Positions 39,101-47,075 of a stretch of DNA of 49,464 nt are shown one piece after another. The first letter of the stretch is position 1; each line of letters starts with the position of its first letter. The notes below the pieces were generated by a model that had not been told where the DNA came from, made no database searches, and was given only the letters and a program-made list of their open reading frames with translations. Made by a program: the position numbers and the translations under genes. Source of the stretch: UBA11710 sp049287025 (GTDB taxonomy: Bacteria > Patescibacteriota > Patescibacteriia > Magasanikbacterales > UBA922); assembly GCA_049287025.1 (NCBI GenBank), contig JBAQFA010000050.1, forward strand, positions 1 to 49,464. The letters are read 5' to 3'.

Positions 39101-39504
39101 TTGAACAAACTTTCCCCTCCAAACGTCCCAAACCGACTTACATACATTCCACATCTGGTCCTTGGTTTTCCCCTGCAGACATCCAGCAGGCACAGGCACG
39201 TAAAATCTTGCCCGCTGAATTTGTCCGGCGTGACCTGCTCATTCGCAAGATGTTTGTAGAGTGTGGCTGGCGGCCCGGCGACACGGCCTTTCCTGAGAGC
39301 AAAAAGGATTATGAAAAGCATGGGGCTTTCATGGTTCAGGGAGTGTTGATGTCTTATAAGGACTTGGCCTACGATCATGACTGGCCTAAGAGTGATGTTC
39401 CCTTGACAATTACAATCAAAGCCATGAAGGATAGCAAGAACATCTTGTTCTGCACCCCTGGTTGGCTTGTTAAAAAGAATCTGCACATTGCAGTGGAGTG
39501 CTAA
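39097..39504 (+). CDS. Hypothetical protein upstream of the amidoligase cassette
   Basis: The protein has 135 residues. ATG 39097 overlaps the preceding stop. It has WFSPADIQQAQARKILPAEF, a helical part, and DVPLTITIKAMKDSKNILFC, an alpha/beta pattern. It is linked by TAATG to the GATase-like gene and may belong to the same functional unit. I do not recognise the family. Confidence 0.55.
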   Translation: MIEQTFPSKRPKPTYIHSTSGPWFSPADIQQAQARKILPAEFVRRDLLIRKMFVECGWRPGDTAFPESKKDYEKHGAFMVQGVLMSYKDLAYDHDWPKSDVPLTITIKAMKDSKNILFCTPGWLVKKNLHIAVEC

Positions 39505-40190
39505 TGAAAGAACTTGTTTTAGCTTTTAGTCCCTTTGGTAATGGACAGAGCATTTCCCCCTTTGACAATGTGTTTACACATTCACAAGACGCGTTTGCAG
39601 AAGGATTCGCAAACGCGGATGCCTTCATTCTGTGGGGAGGTACAGACATTCACCCATCGTTCTACAAGGACCAGGTCAGTCAATACAGTGGTGCTCCTTT
39701 GATTCCCTCAGACCGAGATATTTGGGAATGGAAGGCAATGCAATATTGCAAGGCCAATGGAATTCCAATTATTGGGGTGTGCCGTGGTGCACAGTTTCTC
39801 TGCGCTTTTGCGGGTGGAAAACTGATTCAGCATTGCAACAATCACGACAGTGGAACTCATTTGGTTGTGGACATTGATGGAGAAACCTATCCAGTAACCT
39901 CCTCACATCACCAGATGCTGGATGTTCAGGGCACCAAGCACGAGATGATTGCTTGGACTCCTAAGCCCCTCAGCGTGTTTTATTATGGAGAGAAAAGCAA
40001 AAGCCCAGCTCACATTGAGAAGGGTCTATCAACAGGCACGTTCTGTGAGCCTGAGGTGGTGTTCTTCCCTGAGGTTAAGGGCTTGGCAATTCAGGGCCAT
40101 CCTGAGTGGGCTGATAAAAACAGCATCTTTGTCAAGAAAAGCTGTGAGCAAGTGGTGGAATATTTATTCTCTGGAAAGGAATGGAAATGA
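39504..40190 (+). CDS. Class I glutamine amidotransferase-like hydrolase (peptidase C26 / gamma-glutamyl hydrolase type)
   Basis: The protein has 228 residues. ATG 39504 (TAATG overlap, GGAG upstream) is preferred to GTG 39498. A complete catalytic triad is visible: Cys93 in GVCRGAQF, His199 and Glu201 in QGHPEW. AFILWGGTDIHPSFY at 40-54 is typical of the PuuD-like branch. It may hydrolyse gamma-glutamyl bonds or deliver ammonia. In the cassette it could trim or reverse the peptide-like product of the ligases (inference from family and neighbours). Confidence 0.82.
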   Translation: MKELVLAFSPFGNGQSISPFDNVFTHSQDAFAEGFANADAFILWGGTDIHPSFYKDQVSQYSGAPLIPSDRDIWEWKAMQYCKANGIPIIGVCRGAQFLCAFAGGKLIQHCNNHDSGTHLVVDIDGETYPVTSSHHQMLDVQGTKHEMIAWTPKPLSVFYYGEKSKSPAHIEKGLSTGTFCEPEVVFFPEVKGLAIQGHPEWADKNSIFVKKSCEQVVEYLFSGKEWK

Positions 40191-40387
40191 TGTCTCAATA
40201 TGTTTGTGTGCACTCGGGTAATACAACAGAACCCTTTGACAATGTCCACCAGGCCTTTGAACAGGCGGTGGCTGAGTTTGATGCTGAGTTTGAGGACTGC
40301 TTATTCTACGAAGTTACGGAAGTGGCTGTAGAGTTTAAAATAGAGATGATTGAGACTTCTAAAGTTTCTTTGGAGAAAAGAAAATGA
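40187..40387 (+). CDS. Small acidic protein of the amidoligase cassette
   Basis: The protein has 66 residues; the start is ATG 40187 (or 40190), after GGAAAGGAATGGAA, overlapping the preceding stop. AFEQAVAEFDAEFEDCLFYE is acidic and helical. It overlaps the ligase start by ATGA. It could be a partner or substrate of the ligases, but this is speculation. Confidence 0.55.
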   Translation: MMSQYVCVHSGNTTEPFDNVHQAFEQAVAEFDAEFEDCLFYEVTEVAVEFKIEMIETSKVSLEKRK

Positions 40388-41145
40388 CTAACTTTCGCGC
40401 TGGCTGTGACCCTGAAGTGTTCTTGCAAGACAAGAATGGTAGCCCTGTTTCTGCTATTGGCTATATCAATGCCGATAAGTGGAATCCCATGCAAATCCCA
40501 GACATGCCTGAAGGCTACACATTGCAAGAGGACAATGTCTCTCTTGAATATGGTATTCCTCCTGCTGCTAGTGCAGATGAGTATGTGGAGCACATCCAGA
40601 AGGTGATGGAAAAGAGCTTGGAATATCTCCCAGGCCTCTCTTTCTCAAAGCTGTCCTGCATCATCTTTCCTAAAGAGCAAATGCAGCATCCCCTTGCGTA
40701 CATCTTCGGCTGTGAGCCCGATTTCAATGCATGGACAGGCAAGGTTAATCGTAAGCCTGAGCCTCCTCATCCTTTGATGCGTGCCGCTGGTGGACACATA
40801 CATGTGGAAACTACACGTGTGGCTGAAGAGGTTGTTCGTGCTATGGATTTATATTTAGGTGTTCCGTCTGTCTTAATGGACCGGGGGCATCTCCGAAAGA
40901 CGACGGGCTACGGCAACGCCGGAGCACATCGTAAGAAGAGCTATGGTGTGGAATACCGCACTCTCAGCAACTTCTGGATTTTTGAGGAGAAGCTGATTCG
41001 CTGGGTGTGGAATAATGCAGAGAGGTCTATCAACAGCACAGTGGATGTGCTTGCAGAGCAGGATATGATTCTGGAGGCAATTAACAACAACAACAAAGAA
41101 GTTGCCCAGGCTCTTGTGAATCAATACAACTTGGAGGTTGTTTAA
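40384..41145 (+). CDS. COOH-NH2 ligase type 2 (glutamine-synthetase-fold, phiEco32-like)
   Basis: The protein has 253 residues. It matches the phage COOH.NH2 ligase type 2 family: FRAGCDPEVFL (5-14), DNVSLEYGIPPAAS (50-63), FGCEPDFNAWTGK (108-120), AAGGHIHVETT (134-144), LGVPSVLMD and YGVEYRTLSNFW (187-198). The Glu and His residues in these motifs are the expected metal and ATP ligands. Members are predicted to form amide bonds between a carboxylate and an amine, using ATP. The substrate is not known. Confidence 0.88.
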   Translation: MTNFRAGCDPEVFLQDKNGSPVSAIGYINADKWNPMQIPDMPEGYTLQEDNVSLEYGIPPAASADEYVEHIQKVMEKSLEYLPGLSFSKLSCIIFPKEQMQHPLAYIFGCEPDFNAWTGKVNRKPEPPHPLMRAAGGHIHVETTRVAEEVVRAMDLYLGVPSVLMDRGHLRKTTGYGNAGAHRKKSYGVEYRTLSNFWIFEEKLIRWVWNNAERSINSTVDVLAEQDMILEAINNNNKEVAQALVNQYNLEVV

Positions 41146-41735
41146 TGCTATTCATTCCAGAAAATCGAGACGATATTAATCGTTATTATCGTGGGACATT
41201 TGTCAAGTTCCGTGAAACAGGAGATGCCCTCTTCTATGTGAAGCATGTTGGAGAGGACAAAGTCTCTGGGACAGGCAGTGATGGAACCCCTTTTGAACTT
41301 CTTCTCCATGCTGATTTTCCCTATGAGGTAGACTACATCCTCCCAAAGAAAAGCTTCTTTCAATACGGGCCATATGCCTGCCTCTTGCAGCGCATTCCAG
41401 CGAAGCAGTATCAACGGGGGATCTCAGAAGCAAATACACTGGTCCAAATGCTGGGAAATGGTAACGGGGTGGTAAGCCTCACCTTTGAAACTCTTCAAGC
41501 TTTTGTAGCGAAGCAGGCATTCCTGAGTTTGTCACAGGCATTGGAAGAAAAGGACAAAACATCTGTGGTGCTCTCTCCACGTCTAGGTCTTGTGTGTGCT
41601 ACACGTAAAATCTTTGCAGACATGAAGGCCATTGGACAGGTGAAGCTTAAGGAAAATAAAATCCAGAGCTACCACAAAATCTTTAAGCCTGAGCTTGAGC
41701 AGTTGGCCCTAGGTACTCATTTTAAGGTGGTGTAA
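41145..41735 (+). CDS. Cassette protein of unknown function
   Basis: The protein has 196 residues and is joined to the ligase by TAATG. The N-terminal half is beta-rich (YYRGTFVKFRETGDALFYVK; FELLLHADFPYEVDYIL), reminiscent of a small beta-barrel. The C-terminal half is helical (VSLTFETLQAFVAKQAFLSL). Its fixed place between two ligase genes suggests a dedicated role, for instance substrate binding. I do not recognise it. Confidence 0.65.
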   Translation: MLFIPENRDDINRYYRGTFVKFRETGDALFYVKHVGEDKVSGTGSDGTPFELLLHADFPYEVDYILPKKSFFQYGPYACLLQRIPAKQYQRGISEANTLVQMLGNGNGVVSLTFETLQAFVAKQAFLSLSQALEEKDKTSVVLSPRLGLVCATRKIFADMKAIGQVKLKENKIQSYHKIFKPELEQLALGTHFKVV

Positions 41736-41736
41736 T

Positions 41737-42501
41737 ATGAATATTTCAGAAATGTTTGGACTTAATGGGTCTTCTCTAAACACCGCTCGTGAGTTCTATG
41801 CTGGTGTGGAGTGTGAAATTGAGAGTGTAAAAGAGCAGGATGAATTTGAAGGCTTCTCATGCACAGAAGATGGGAGCTTGCGCAATCATGGGGTGGAATA
41901 CATCTCGGTTCCTTTGCAACGCAACCACCTGCTGCAATGTTTCACGGACCTTCATGCTAACATTGAGTTTTACAATCCAGAGGAAGCCTTTAGTTCCCGG
42001 ACATCCACACACGTTCACATCAATTGTCGTGCCCTGCAACCAGAGCAGACTAAAACCTTAGTGCTGTTGTATGCTCTGTATGAGGAATTCTTCTTCTCTA
42101 TGGTGGAGCAAGATCGCCGTGGGAATATCCATTGTGTGCCCTTAACAGAGACACATCTTCCGGGTAACTACGGAATGCCTATTGAGAAACTGTATGGTCG
42201 TTGGCATAAATATACGGCATTGAACATTCTGCCCCTACAGAAGCTTGGAACTGTGGAGTTTCGACATCTTCAGGGAACAAACGACGTTGTCTTATTTGGA
42301 GAATGGCTTCAGCTATTAGAGAATCTATGGAAACTTTCACAAGAAACGACCATCACGGTGGAGGCACTGACTAGCCCAAAGGTGCTGAAAAGTTGGTGGA
42401 AAGAATTGTTTGGACATTCCAAGCGCATCATGATGCTTGAGCCCTCCTTCAACAACATCATTGCAAACAGCTTGCTGGATGTTAAGTTTGCTTTTATTTA
42501 A
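41737..42501 (+). CDS. Amidoligase (PF12224-like, glutamine-synthetase fold)
   Basis: The protein has 254 residues. GVECEIES (23-30), CTEDGSLRNHGVEYIS (42-57), SRTSTHVHIN (87-96), WHKYTALNILP (156-166) and GTVEFRHLQG (171-180) follow the putative amidoligase family. It is distinct from the type 2 ligase at 40384, so the cassette encodes two different GS-fold ligases. It should activate a carboxylate with ATP and join it to an amine. Confidence 0.85.
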   Translation: MNISEMFGLNGSSLNTAREFYAGVECEIESVKEQDEFEGFSCTEDGSLRNHGVEYISVPLQRNHLLQCFTDLHANIEFYNPEEAFSSRTSTHVHINCRALQPEQTKTLVLLYALYEEFFFSMVEQDRRGNIHCVPLTETHLPGNYGMPIEKLYGRWHKYTALNILPLQKLGTVEFRHLQGTNDVVLFGEWLQLLENLWKLSQETTITVEALTSPKVLKSWWKELFGHSKRIMMLEPSFNNIIANSLLDVKFAFI

Positions 42502-42513
42502 AGGACTATCAAC

Positions 42514-42819
42514 ATGGCTAAATTAATTAAAGATGGCGAAGTGGCTGTTCTTGTTAGTGGGGGATTTGGTGCTGGATGGAGCACTTGGGGTAAGACAGAG
42601 AGTGCTGTAGATGGGGAACTAGCCCAAGCAATCCTTGATGGAGAAGATAAAAATGTGTGGAGAGCTATAGCCGCTAAAAACTGGCCCGAGCAATACGATG
42701 GAGGAGTGGAGGACTTGTATGTGGTGTGGGTTCCTCAGGGAGCTGCTTATGAGATTACAGAATATGATGGATCAGAATCTCTGAACATCATCAGCAACCA
42801 AACATATCAAATTGCTTAA
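42514..42819 (+). CDS. Small cassette protein (possible carrier or substrate)
   Basis: The protein has 101 residues, starting after AAGGACTATCAAC. It opens GEVAVLVSGGFGAGWSTWGK, then DGELAQAILDG and a C-terminal beta part. It sits among the ligase genes. Related-looking short proteins accompany such ligases in other phages, from memory. It might be a protein that is tagged, or an adaptor. Confidence 0.6.
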   Translation: MAKLIKDGEVAVLVSGGFGAGWSTWGKTESAVDGELAQAILDGEDKNVWRAIAAKNWPEQYDGGVEDLYVVWVPQGAAYEITEYDGSESLNIISNQTYQIA

Positions 42820-42833
42820 GGAGAACCATCAAC

Positions 42834-44081
42834 ATGTGTGGTATTATTGGTGTAGTTGTAAAGCCCCATAACGGCTTCACAAAGCGGATAGAAGACAGCT
42901 TCTACCAACTTTTATTTGTAAACACGTTGCGAGGAGACGACTCAACAGGCATTGTCGCTGTTGAGACAGATACAACCTTCCACATCATGAAGGAGGCTGT
43001 AGAGGCTGCTTGGTTTGTTCCTCAGCTTCAGTATGGAACTCTAGGTAAGAGTCTTTGGACCTCTGGCAAGGCCCTCATTGGGCACAATCGTAAGGCCACC
43101 GTAGGTAAGACTAAGGATGACACAGCTCATCCCTTTGTTGTAGATGAGCATTTTGCAATGGTCCATAATGGCACTCTGTATCAGCATGAGAAACTTGCTA
43201 AAACTGAGGTGGACAGTGAGGCACTAGCCATTGTATTAGCCAAGGCATTTGAGGAGGCAGATTACAAGGAGAGTCTTGAAGCCCTCTTGCCCAAGGTCAA
43301 TGGGGCATATGCTGTGGCGATGTATGACCAACGTCATCATAAGGTGAGACTGCTGCGTAACAAGGAACGTCCTCTAGCTATTGTGGAAACTCCTGATGCT
43401 TGGTTCTATGCTAGTGAGGGGCTAATGCTACATTGGATTCTCTCTCGCAATGGATACACAGCAAAGGACATGGGTTCTCTTCGGGCAGTGCCTGAGGACA
43501 CTGTGTTTGAGTTTGATTTGGCAACCAACACTCTCATTGAGGAGAAAATCACAGTAAAAAAATATACGCCCCACACAACAAGTACGGCAGTGTGTGGGGC
43601 TGGAACGGGTACGAAGAGCAGTATTTATAAGAAGTCTCCTGTTTCTGAGGGCATGAGTAAAAATGAGTATAAACGCCTTCGCCGTCAGCTCTTGGGCACC
43701 CATATTGAGTGGTGGGCTGATGACTATGTTGAGGCCCATTTCCCCAAGACATATGAAGATGGAGAAACTGTGTTTAACTTGATGGGAGATTGTGAGAACA
43801 TTCAAGAAGACCATGTAATCCATGCCCTGATTGATGTGGCTAACCTCCAGATGATCCCTGACAAGCTATGTGACAGGCTGTGGACGGGTCGTGTGGAGGA
43901 GATGACCTACAACACTAAGACTAAAACCCTGTCTGTGTATGTGGCTGATGCTTCTCCCCTTCCCATTTCCATAAAGAAAACCCTTGCTGGAGGACGTACT
44001 GAGAAAGACTTAGTCATTGACGCTGCTTACATTCAGAAGGCTCTAGATGAACAAGAAAAAGCTCTCGTTACTCTGCTCTAA
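42834..44081 (+). CDS. Class II glutamine amidotransferase-domain protein
   Basis: The protein has 415 residues. Cys2 is the N-terminal nucleophile (MCGIIGVVV). Class II signatures follow: LRGDDSTGIVAV, ALIGHNRKATVGK, FAMVHNGTLYQHE and EVDSEALAIVL. Residues 1-230 form the Ntn-hydrolase domain that frees ammonia from glutamine. Residues 250-415 (SKNEYKRLRRQLLGTHIEWW to the end) are an extra domain of unknown function, not an isomerase or asparagine synthetase domain. It probably supplies ammonia to the ligases beside it. AAGGAGAACCATCAAC precedes the ATG. Confidence 0.85.
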   Translation: MCGIIGVVVKPHNGFTKRIEDSFYQLLFVNTLRGDDSTGIVAVETDTTFHIMKEAVEAAWFVPQLQYGTLGKSLWTSGKALIGHNRKATVGKTKDDTAHPFVVDEHFAMVHNGTLYQHEKLAKTEVDSEALAIVLAKAFEEADYKESLEALLPKVNGAYAVAMYDQRHHKVRLLRNKERPLAIVETPDAWFYASEGLMLHWILSRNGYTAKDMGSLRAVPEDTVFEFDLATNTLIEEKITVKKYTPHTTSTAVCGAGTGTKSSIYKKSPVSEGMSKNEYKRLRRQLLGTHIEWWADDYVEAHFPKTYEDGETVFNLMGDCENIQEDHVIHALIDVANLQMIPDKLCDRLWTGRVEEMTYNTKTKTLSVYVADASPLPISIKKTLAGGRTEKDLVIDAAYIQKALDEQEKALVTLL

Positions 44082-44772
44082 GGCAAGTCTTAAAAGCACG
44101 AGCTTGCGAGAGATTGCCAAAGGACTATCAACTTTGCTAGGCTACAGGGTGCTGCGAACGGCCAAGCCGTCCTTGCGACGGATACAGTTTAAGTATGGAC
44201 AGGGGGTGGACAAGATCACACAATATGAGTGGTTCTCGCTTCACGGTGTTCCATCGCTAGAATTCACTACTAATCAGCAACAGGTGATGAACTGGTTATT
44301 GGAGGGAAAAGTAGTCTTTGGCCGCAAGTTCTTAAATAGTTCTTGCGGAAAGGGGATAATGGTCATGGACCCCAGGGCCCCTGATTTTCATCCAGAAGTA
44401 GATTTCATTCCATGCCCAGTCTATACCCTTTACAAGAAAAAGAAACGTGAGTTTCGTGTTCATGTGTTTAAGGACCAAGTGGTGGCTGTGGTGGAGAAGC
44501 GTCGTAAGGCAGGCTGGGAGGGCACACAAGACACTAAGATTCGTAACCTAGCCAATGGATATGTCTTTTGTCAAGAGGTGGTTAACGAGCCGACTGGACT
44601 GCGAGAGCTGGCTATTAAGGCAGCACAGGTGTCTCCCTCAGACTTCCGTGGGGTGGACATTGGTTATAACGAAAAGAAGGACGAACTCTTCGTTATAGAA
44701 GTCAACAGCGCTCCCGGAGTAGTCGGGAGCAACATTGGTAAATACTTGGAGGCAATTGTTTCTCATGTTTAA
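44047..44772 (+). CDS. ATP-grasp ligase
   Basis: The protein has 241 residues and overlaps the amidotransferase gene by 35 bases. ATP-grasp features: FLNSSCGKGIMVMD (nucleotide loop), KKREFRVHVFKDQVVAVVEK, IRNLANGYVF, DFRGVDIGYN and ELFVIEVNSAPGVVGS, where Glu and Asn bind magnesium. ATP-grasp enzymes join a carboxylate to an amine through an acyl phosphate, often building short peptides. It contains GGACTATCAAC (44122-44132). It completes a set of three ATP-using ligases in one operon. Confidence 0.88.
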   Translation: MNKKKLSLLCSKASLKSTSLREIAKGLSTLLGYRVLRTAKPSLRRIQFKYGQGVDKITQYEWFSLHGVPSLEFTTNQQQVMNWLLEGKVVFGRKFLNSSCGKGIMVMDPRAPDFHPEVDFIPCPVYTLYKKKKREFRVHVFKDQVVAVVEKRRKAGWEGTQDTKIRNLANGYVFCQEVVNEPTGLRELAIKAAQVSPSDFRGVDIGYNEKKDELFVIEVNSAPGVVGSNIGKYLEAIVSHV

Positions 44773-45514
44773 ACTAAATATCACGCATACAAATACCTAT
44801 TCTGAAATGGGACAGCCAAATCCCATGCGCTGGCGTCTCATGTTCAAAGAGGAGGACGGCTCCCTCTCCTCTCAGAGTGGACTCATTGCCTGTAAGGACT
44901 TCTTCAATGACGTGGTTGCATGGAGGCAGGAGCAAAAAGAGTTTCAAATCTATAGATTTGATAATAAGGTGGAGTTTAATGAAGAGGGAATGTACCTTGT
45001 TCTCTCTAACATAGCCGACAGACACCAATTCATTGCCAACATATGCACGGCAATCATCCCCCAACTAGGAGAGGACCTCGGGACTATGCTCCAAGTTTGG
45101 TCTATTGGGGAGACCAAAGATGAGGTAGTTGTCCTGATCCCAAATGAGGTATGGGAAAGCACCTACTACATCTCAGTTATATCTATGATGATTCGTTTGT
45201 GTAATTACAACGTTTCATACCCCAGTTGGGACAGCTTCTTTCTCAAAGATGCTCCAATCAACACCATTGAGCAAGCTTTTAAGCAGGCTACTAAGGACTA
45301 CGTAGCTAAGAACGGCTTTAAATTGCCGGAGGAGTTCCAGAAGTATTGGTATTTCTCTAGCTATGGCTACAATTCTGAGAGTGGTAAGCCACTAGATTCC
45401 CATGTCATTCATAATAATGGGGCCAATGATTGGGTCACAAACATGGCTGGTGTAGTTAATGAGGACGACGAGGATGACGAGATGTTTGAAACAGAAGAGG
45501 AGATGGAAGAATGA
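44765..45514 (+). CDS. Hypothetical protein following the ATP-grasp gene
   Basis: The protein has 249 residues. ATG 44765 with GGAGG upstream is preferred to TTG 44735. Alpha/beta sequence (GEDLGTMLQVWSIGETKDEV; FKLPEEFQKYWYFSSYGYNS) is followed by an extremely acidic tail (EDDEDDEMFETEEEMEE). Such a tail can mimic DNA or bind basic partners. It may be the last member of the cassette. I do not recognise it. Confidence 0.6.
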   Translation: MFKLNITHTNTYSEMGQPNPMRWRLMFKEEDGSLSSQSGLIACKDFFNDVVAWRQEQKEFQIYRFDNKVEFNEEGMYLVLSNIADRHQFIANICTAIIPQLGEDLGTMLQVWSIGETKDEVVVLIPNEVWESTYYISVISMMIRLCNYNVSYPSWDSFFLKDAPINTIEQAFKQATKDYVAKNGFKLPEEFQKYWYFSSYGYNSESGKPLDSHVIHNNGANDWVTNMAGVVNEDDEDDEMFETEEEMEE

Positions 45515-45690
45515 GCCTAGCTGATCACCTCAGAAAGAGCTTCTCAGAGGATGAGAGCGAGAAGTGGTTACCCAGCTCAAAGAAAAGTTGTGAGCATGTT
45601 TTCGAATTTGTAAGGGAGTCTTATGATGGATCAGATGATCTGTACAGATGTGCTCTTTGTGGTAAAGAATTTTGGCAGGAGATTGATTAA
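45511..45690 (+). CDS. Small zinc-ribbon-like protein
   Basis: It encodes 59 residues from ATG 45511 (ATGA overlap) to TAA 45688-45690. CEHVFEFV and YRCALCGKEFW could bind one zinc through Cys and His. Function unknown; possibly a transcription or nucleic-acid adaptor. Confidence 0.6.
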   Translation: MSLADHLRKSFSEDESEKWLPSSKKSCEHVFEFVRESYDGSDDLYRCALCGKEFWQEID

Positions 45691-45860
45691 TGCGTTGTTA
45701 TTCATGCAACAAGGCCCTTTCCACACAGGAAAGCACCCGACGTTTTAAAGAAAGTAACACATTCGTTGACCTCTGTAACGGTTGTTTGTCTACAATTGAC
45801 GACAGTGTAGAGACTGTTGACAGCATATCTCTGGAGGATGATGAATATGACGATGAGTGA
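45690..45860 (+). CDS. Small zinc-finger protein with acidic tail
   Basis: It encodes 56 residues from ATG 45690 (TAATG overlap) to TGA 45858-45860. MRCYSCNKAL and FVDLCNGCLSTI form a four-cysteine zinc site, followed by an acidic tail (LEDDEYDDE). Resembles small phage proteins that bind RNA polymerase or DNA, but this is a guess. Confidence 0.6.
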   Translation: MRCYSCNKALSTQESTRRFKESNTFVDLCNGCLSTIDDSVETVDSISLEDDEYDDE

Positions 45861-45862
45861 TA

Positions 45863-46750
45863 ATGGCTAGGCATCTACACCACGGCCCCTGTCCCCGCTG
45901 TGGAAGCCGGGACAACCTATCCACCTATGACAATGGCAGTTCTTGGTGCTGGGGGTGTGGGTTTTATGAACGTGGGACTATCAACTCGTGGGTAAAGGAA
46001 AGAGAAAATGAGCAAACTCAAGAATCTAATGCTGGAGAAGGAATTCGACTTAGTCTTCCAGCAGATGCAGAAACAACTATTCGAGGAGCTGGTGCAGACT
46101 GGCTCTCCAAATACGGAATTCAAGCCGTTGAATCCATACGCTCTGGGTGGAGGTGGTCCGAAAGCTGGCAACAACTACTTTTCCCCTTTAACGACTCCGA
46201 AGGACACCTCTGCTGCCTCCAAGCGCGAAACTTTGATCCTCAACGCGCAAGCAAGGCCAAGTATTACAACCAAGGCGAAAAAGCCCAAAGCTACACCATA
46301 TACAGGCATCAACCCTTGCAAGGAGCTTCTGAACAAACAAGACCATTTTATCCAGAACTACTGGATACAGGGGAAGACAGCCAACTTTGTCTTCATGGAC
46401 GATCTGAAGTTTCAGAAAGCATTGGACAGTGCAGAGGAAGAGTATCTCCTGACCAAGACCAAGGAACCAAACGTCTAGTCCTGTGCGAGGATGCTGTTTC
46501 CAGCCTCGTAGTGGCCCGTACAAGCGACGCAATGCCTCTACTAGGTACCCACATAGCCAAAGAGAAATTAATGGCTCTCCGGGCCTCTGGCTACACGGAC
46601 TTAATTGTGTGGCTTGATTCGGATAAATACAGAGAAGCTCGAAACATTGCCGATCAGGCAAAGCTGATTGGGTTTAAGGCTCGTGCTCAGTTTACAGAAC
46701 TCGATCCCAAGGACCTAGATCAGCAAACAATTATGGAGATTTTGAAATGA
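45863..46750 (+). CDS. DNA primase (T7 gp4-like zinc and TOPRIM domains)
   Basis: The protein has 295 residues. ATG 45863 is preferred to GTG 45857. A zinc-binding domain (HHGPCPRCG, Cys10/Cys13; SWCWGCGF, Cys29/Cys32) reads template sites. ADWLSKYGIQAVESI and LFPFNDSEGHLCCLQARNFD start the polymerase domain, and TOPRIM motifs follow: RLVLCEDAVSSLVV (Glu) and LIVWLDSDK (Asp-x-Asp). A stretch of about 50 residues before RLVLCEDA is low in complexity and polar, and lies over the nested frame at 46008. The helicase is a separate gene at 47904, unlike T7. Confidence 0.82.
   Translation: MARHLHHGPCPRCGSRDNLSTYDNGSSWCWGCGFYERGTINSWVKERENEQTQESNAGEGIRLSLPADAETTIRGAGADWLSKYGIQAVESIRSGWRWSESWQQLLFPFNDSEGHLCCLQARNFDPQRASKAKYYNQGEKAQSYTIYRHQPLQGASEQTRPFYPELLDTGEDSQLCLHGRSEVSESIGQCRGRVSPDQDQGTKRLVLCEDAVSSLVVARTSDAMPLLGTHIAKEKLMALRASGYTDLIVWLDSDKYREARNIADQAKLIGFKARAQFTELDPKDLDQQTIMEILK
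46008..46478 (+). CDS. Gene nested out of frame inside the primase (candidate)
   Basis: The frame gives 156 residues from ATG 46008, preceded by AAAGGAAAGAGAAA. MSKLKNLMLEKEFDLVFQQM and the end (CKELLNKQDHFIQNYWIQGK; FMDDLKFQKALDSAEEEYLL) look like real protein, while primase residues over this end look like a filler insert. T7 also has genes nested in its primase. A long open frame on the opposite strand here shows that stops are rare in this region, so chance is not excluded. Confidence 0.5.
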   Translation: MSKLKNLMLEKEFDLVFQQMQKQLFEELVQTGSPNTEFKPLNPYALGGGGPKAGNNYFSPLTTPKDTSAASKRETLILNAQARPSITTKAKKPKATPYTGINPCKELLNKQDHFIQNYWIQGKTANFVFMDDLKFQKALDSAEEEYLLTKTKEPNV

Positions 46751-47067
46751 ATGTAAAGACGGTCAACGCCATGAAGCAGGCAATCAACGATGCACTGGCT
46801 TGGGGCATGGTCTATGGACCAATCATCCCATCACACCAATGGGACGAGATGCGAGACAGACAAGTGGAGCAGCACCTTGCAGCTATCGCCAGCGAGGAAG
46901 TACAGACGGTGGAGATGATGAAGGCGACGCCCGAGGACATGGCGATATACCGGCGCATTGCAAAGCCATCAGCACCAAGCTTCTGCCGAGAGGGAAGTCA
47001 TTGTACCTGTGTTCTGGAAGTACAAGAACGATGTAACAATTGGATTGAACAAAATCCCCCTTATTGA
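46747..47067 (+). CDS. Hypothetical protein
   Basis: The protein has 106 residues, coupled to the primase stop by ATGA. Mostly helical (VNAMKQAINDALAWGMVYGP; VQTVEMMKATPEDMAIYRRI) with a Cys/His cluster near the end (CREGSHCTCVLEVQERC). Unknown function. Confidence 0.6.
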   Translation: MNVKTVNAMKQAINDALAWGMVYGPIIPSHQWDEMRDRQVEQHLAAIASEEVQTVEMMKATPEDMAIYRRIAKPSAPSFCREGSHCTCVLEVQERCNNWIEQNPPY

Positions 47068-47075
47068 GGAATTCT

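Noticed and set aside
46188..46661. Long open frame on the - strand opposite the primase
   Set aside because: No ribosome-binding site, wrong direction for the operon, and the product (Cys/Leu-rich) looks like a shadow of the coding strand.
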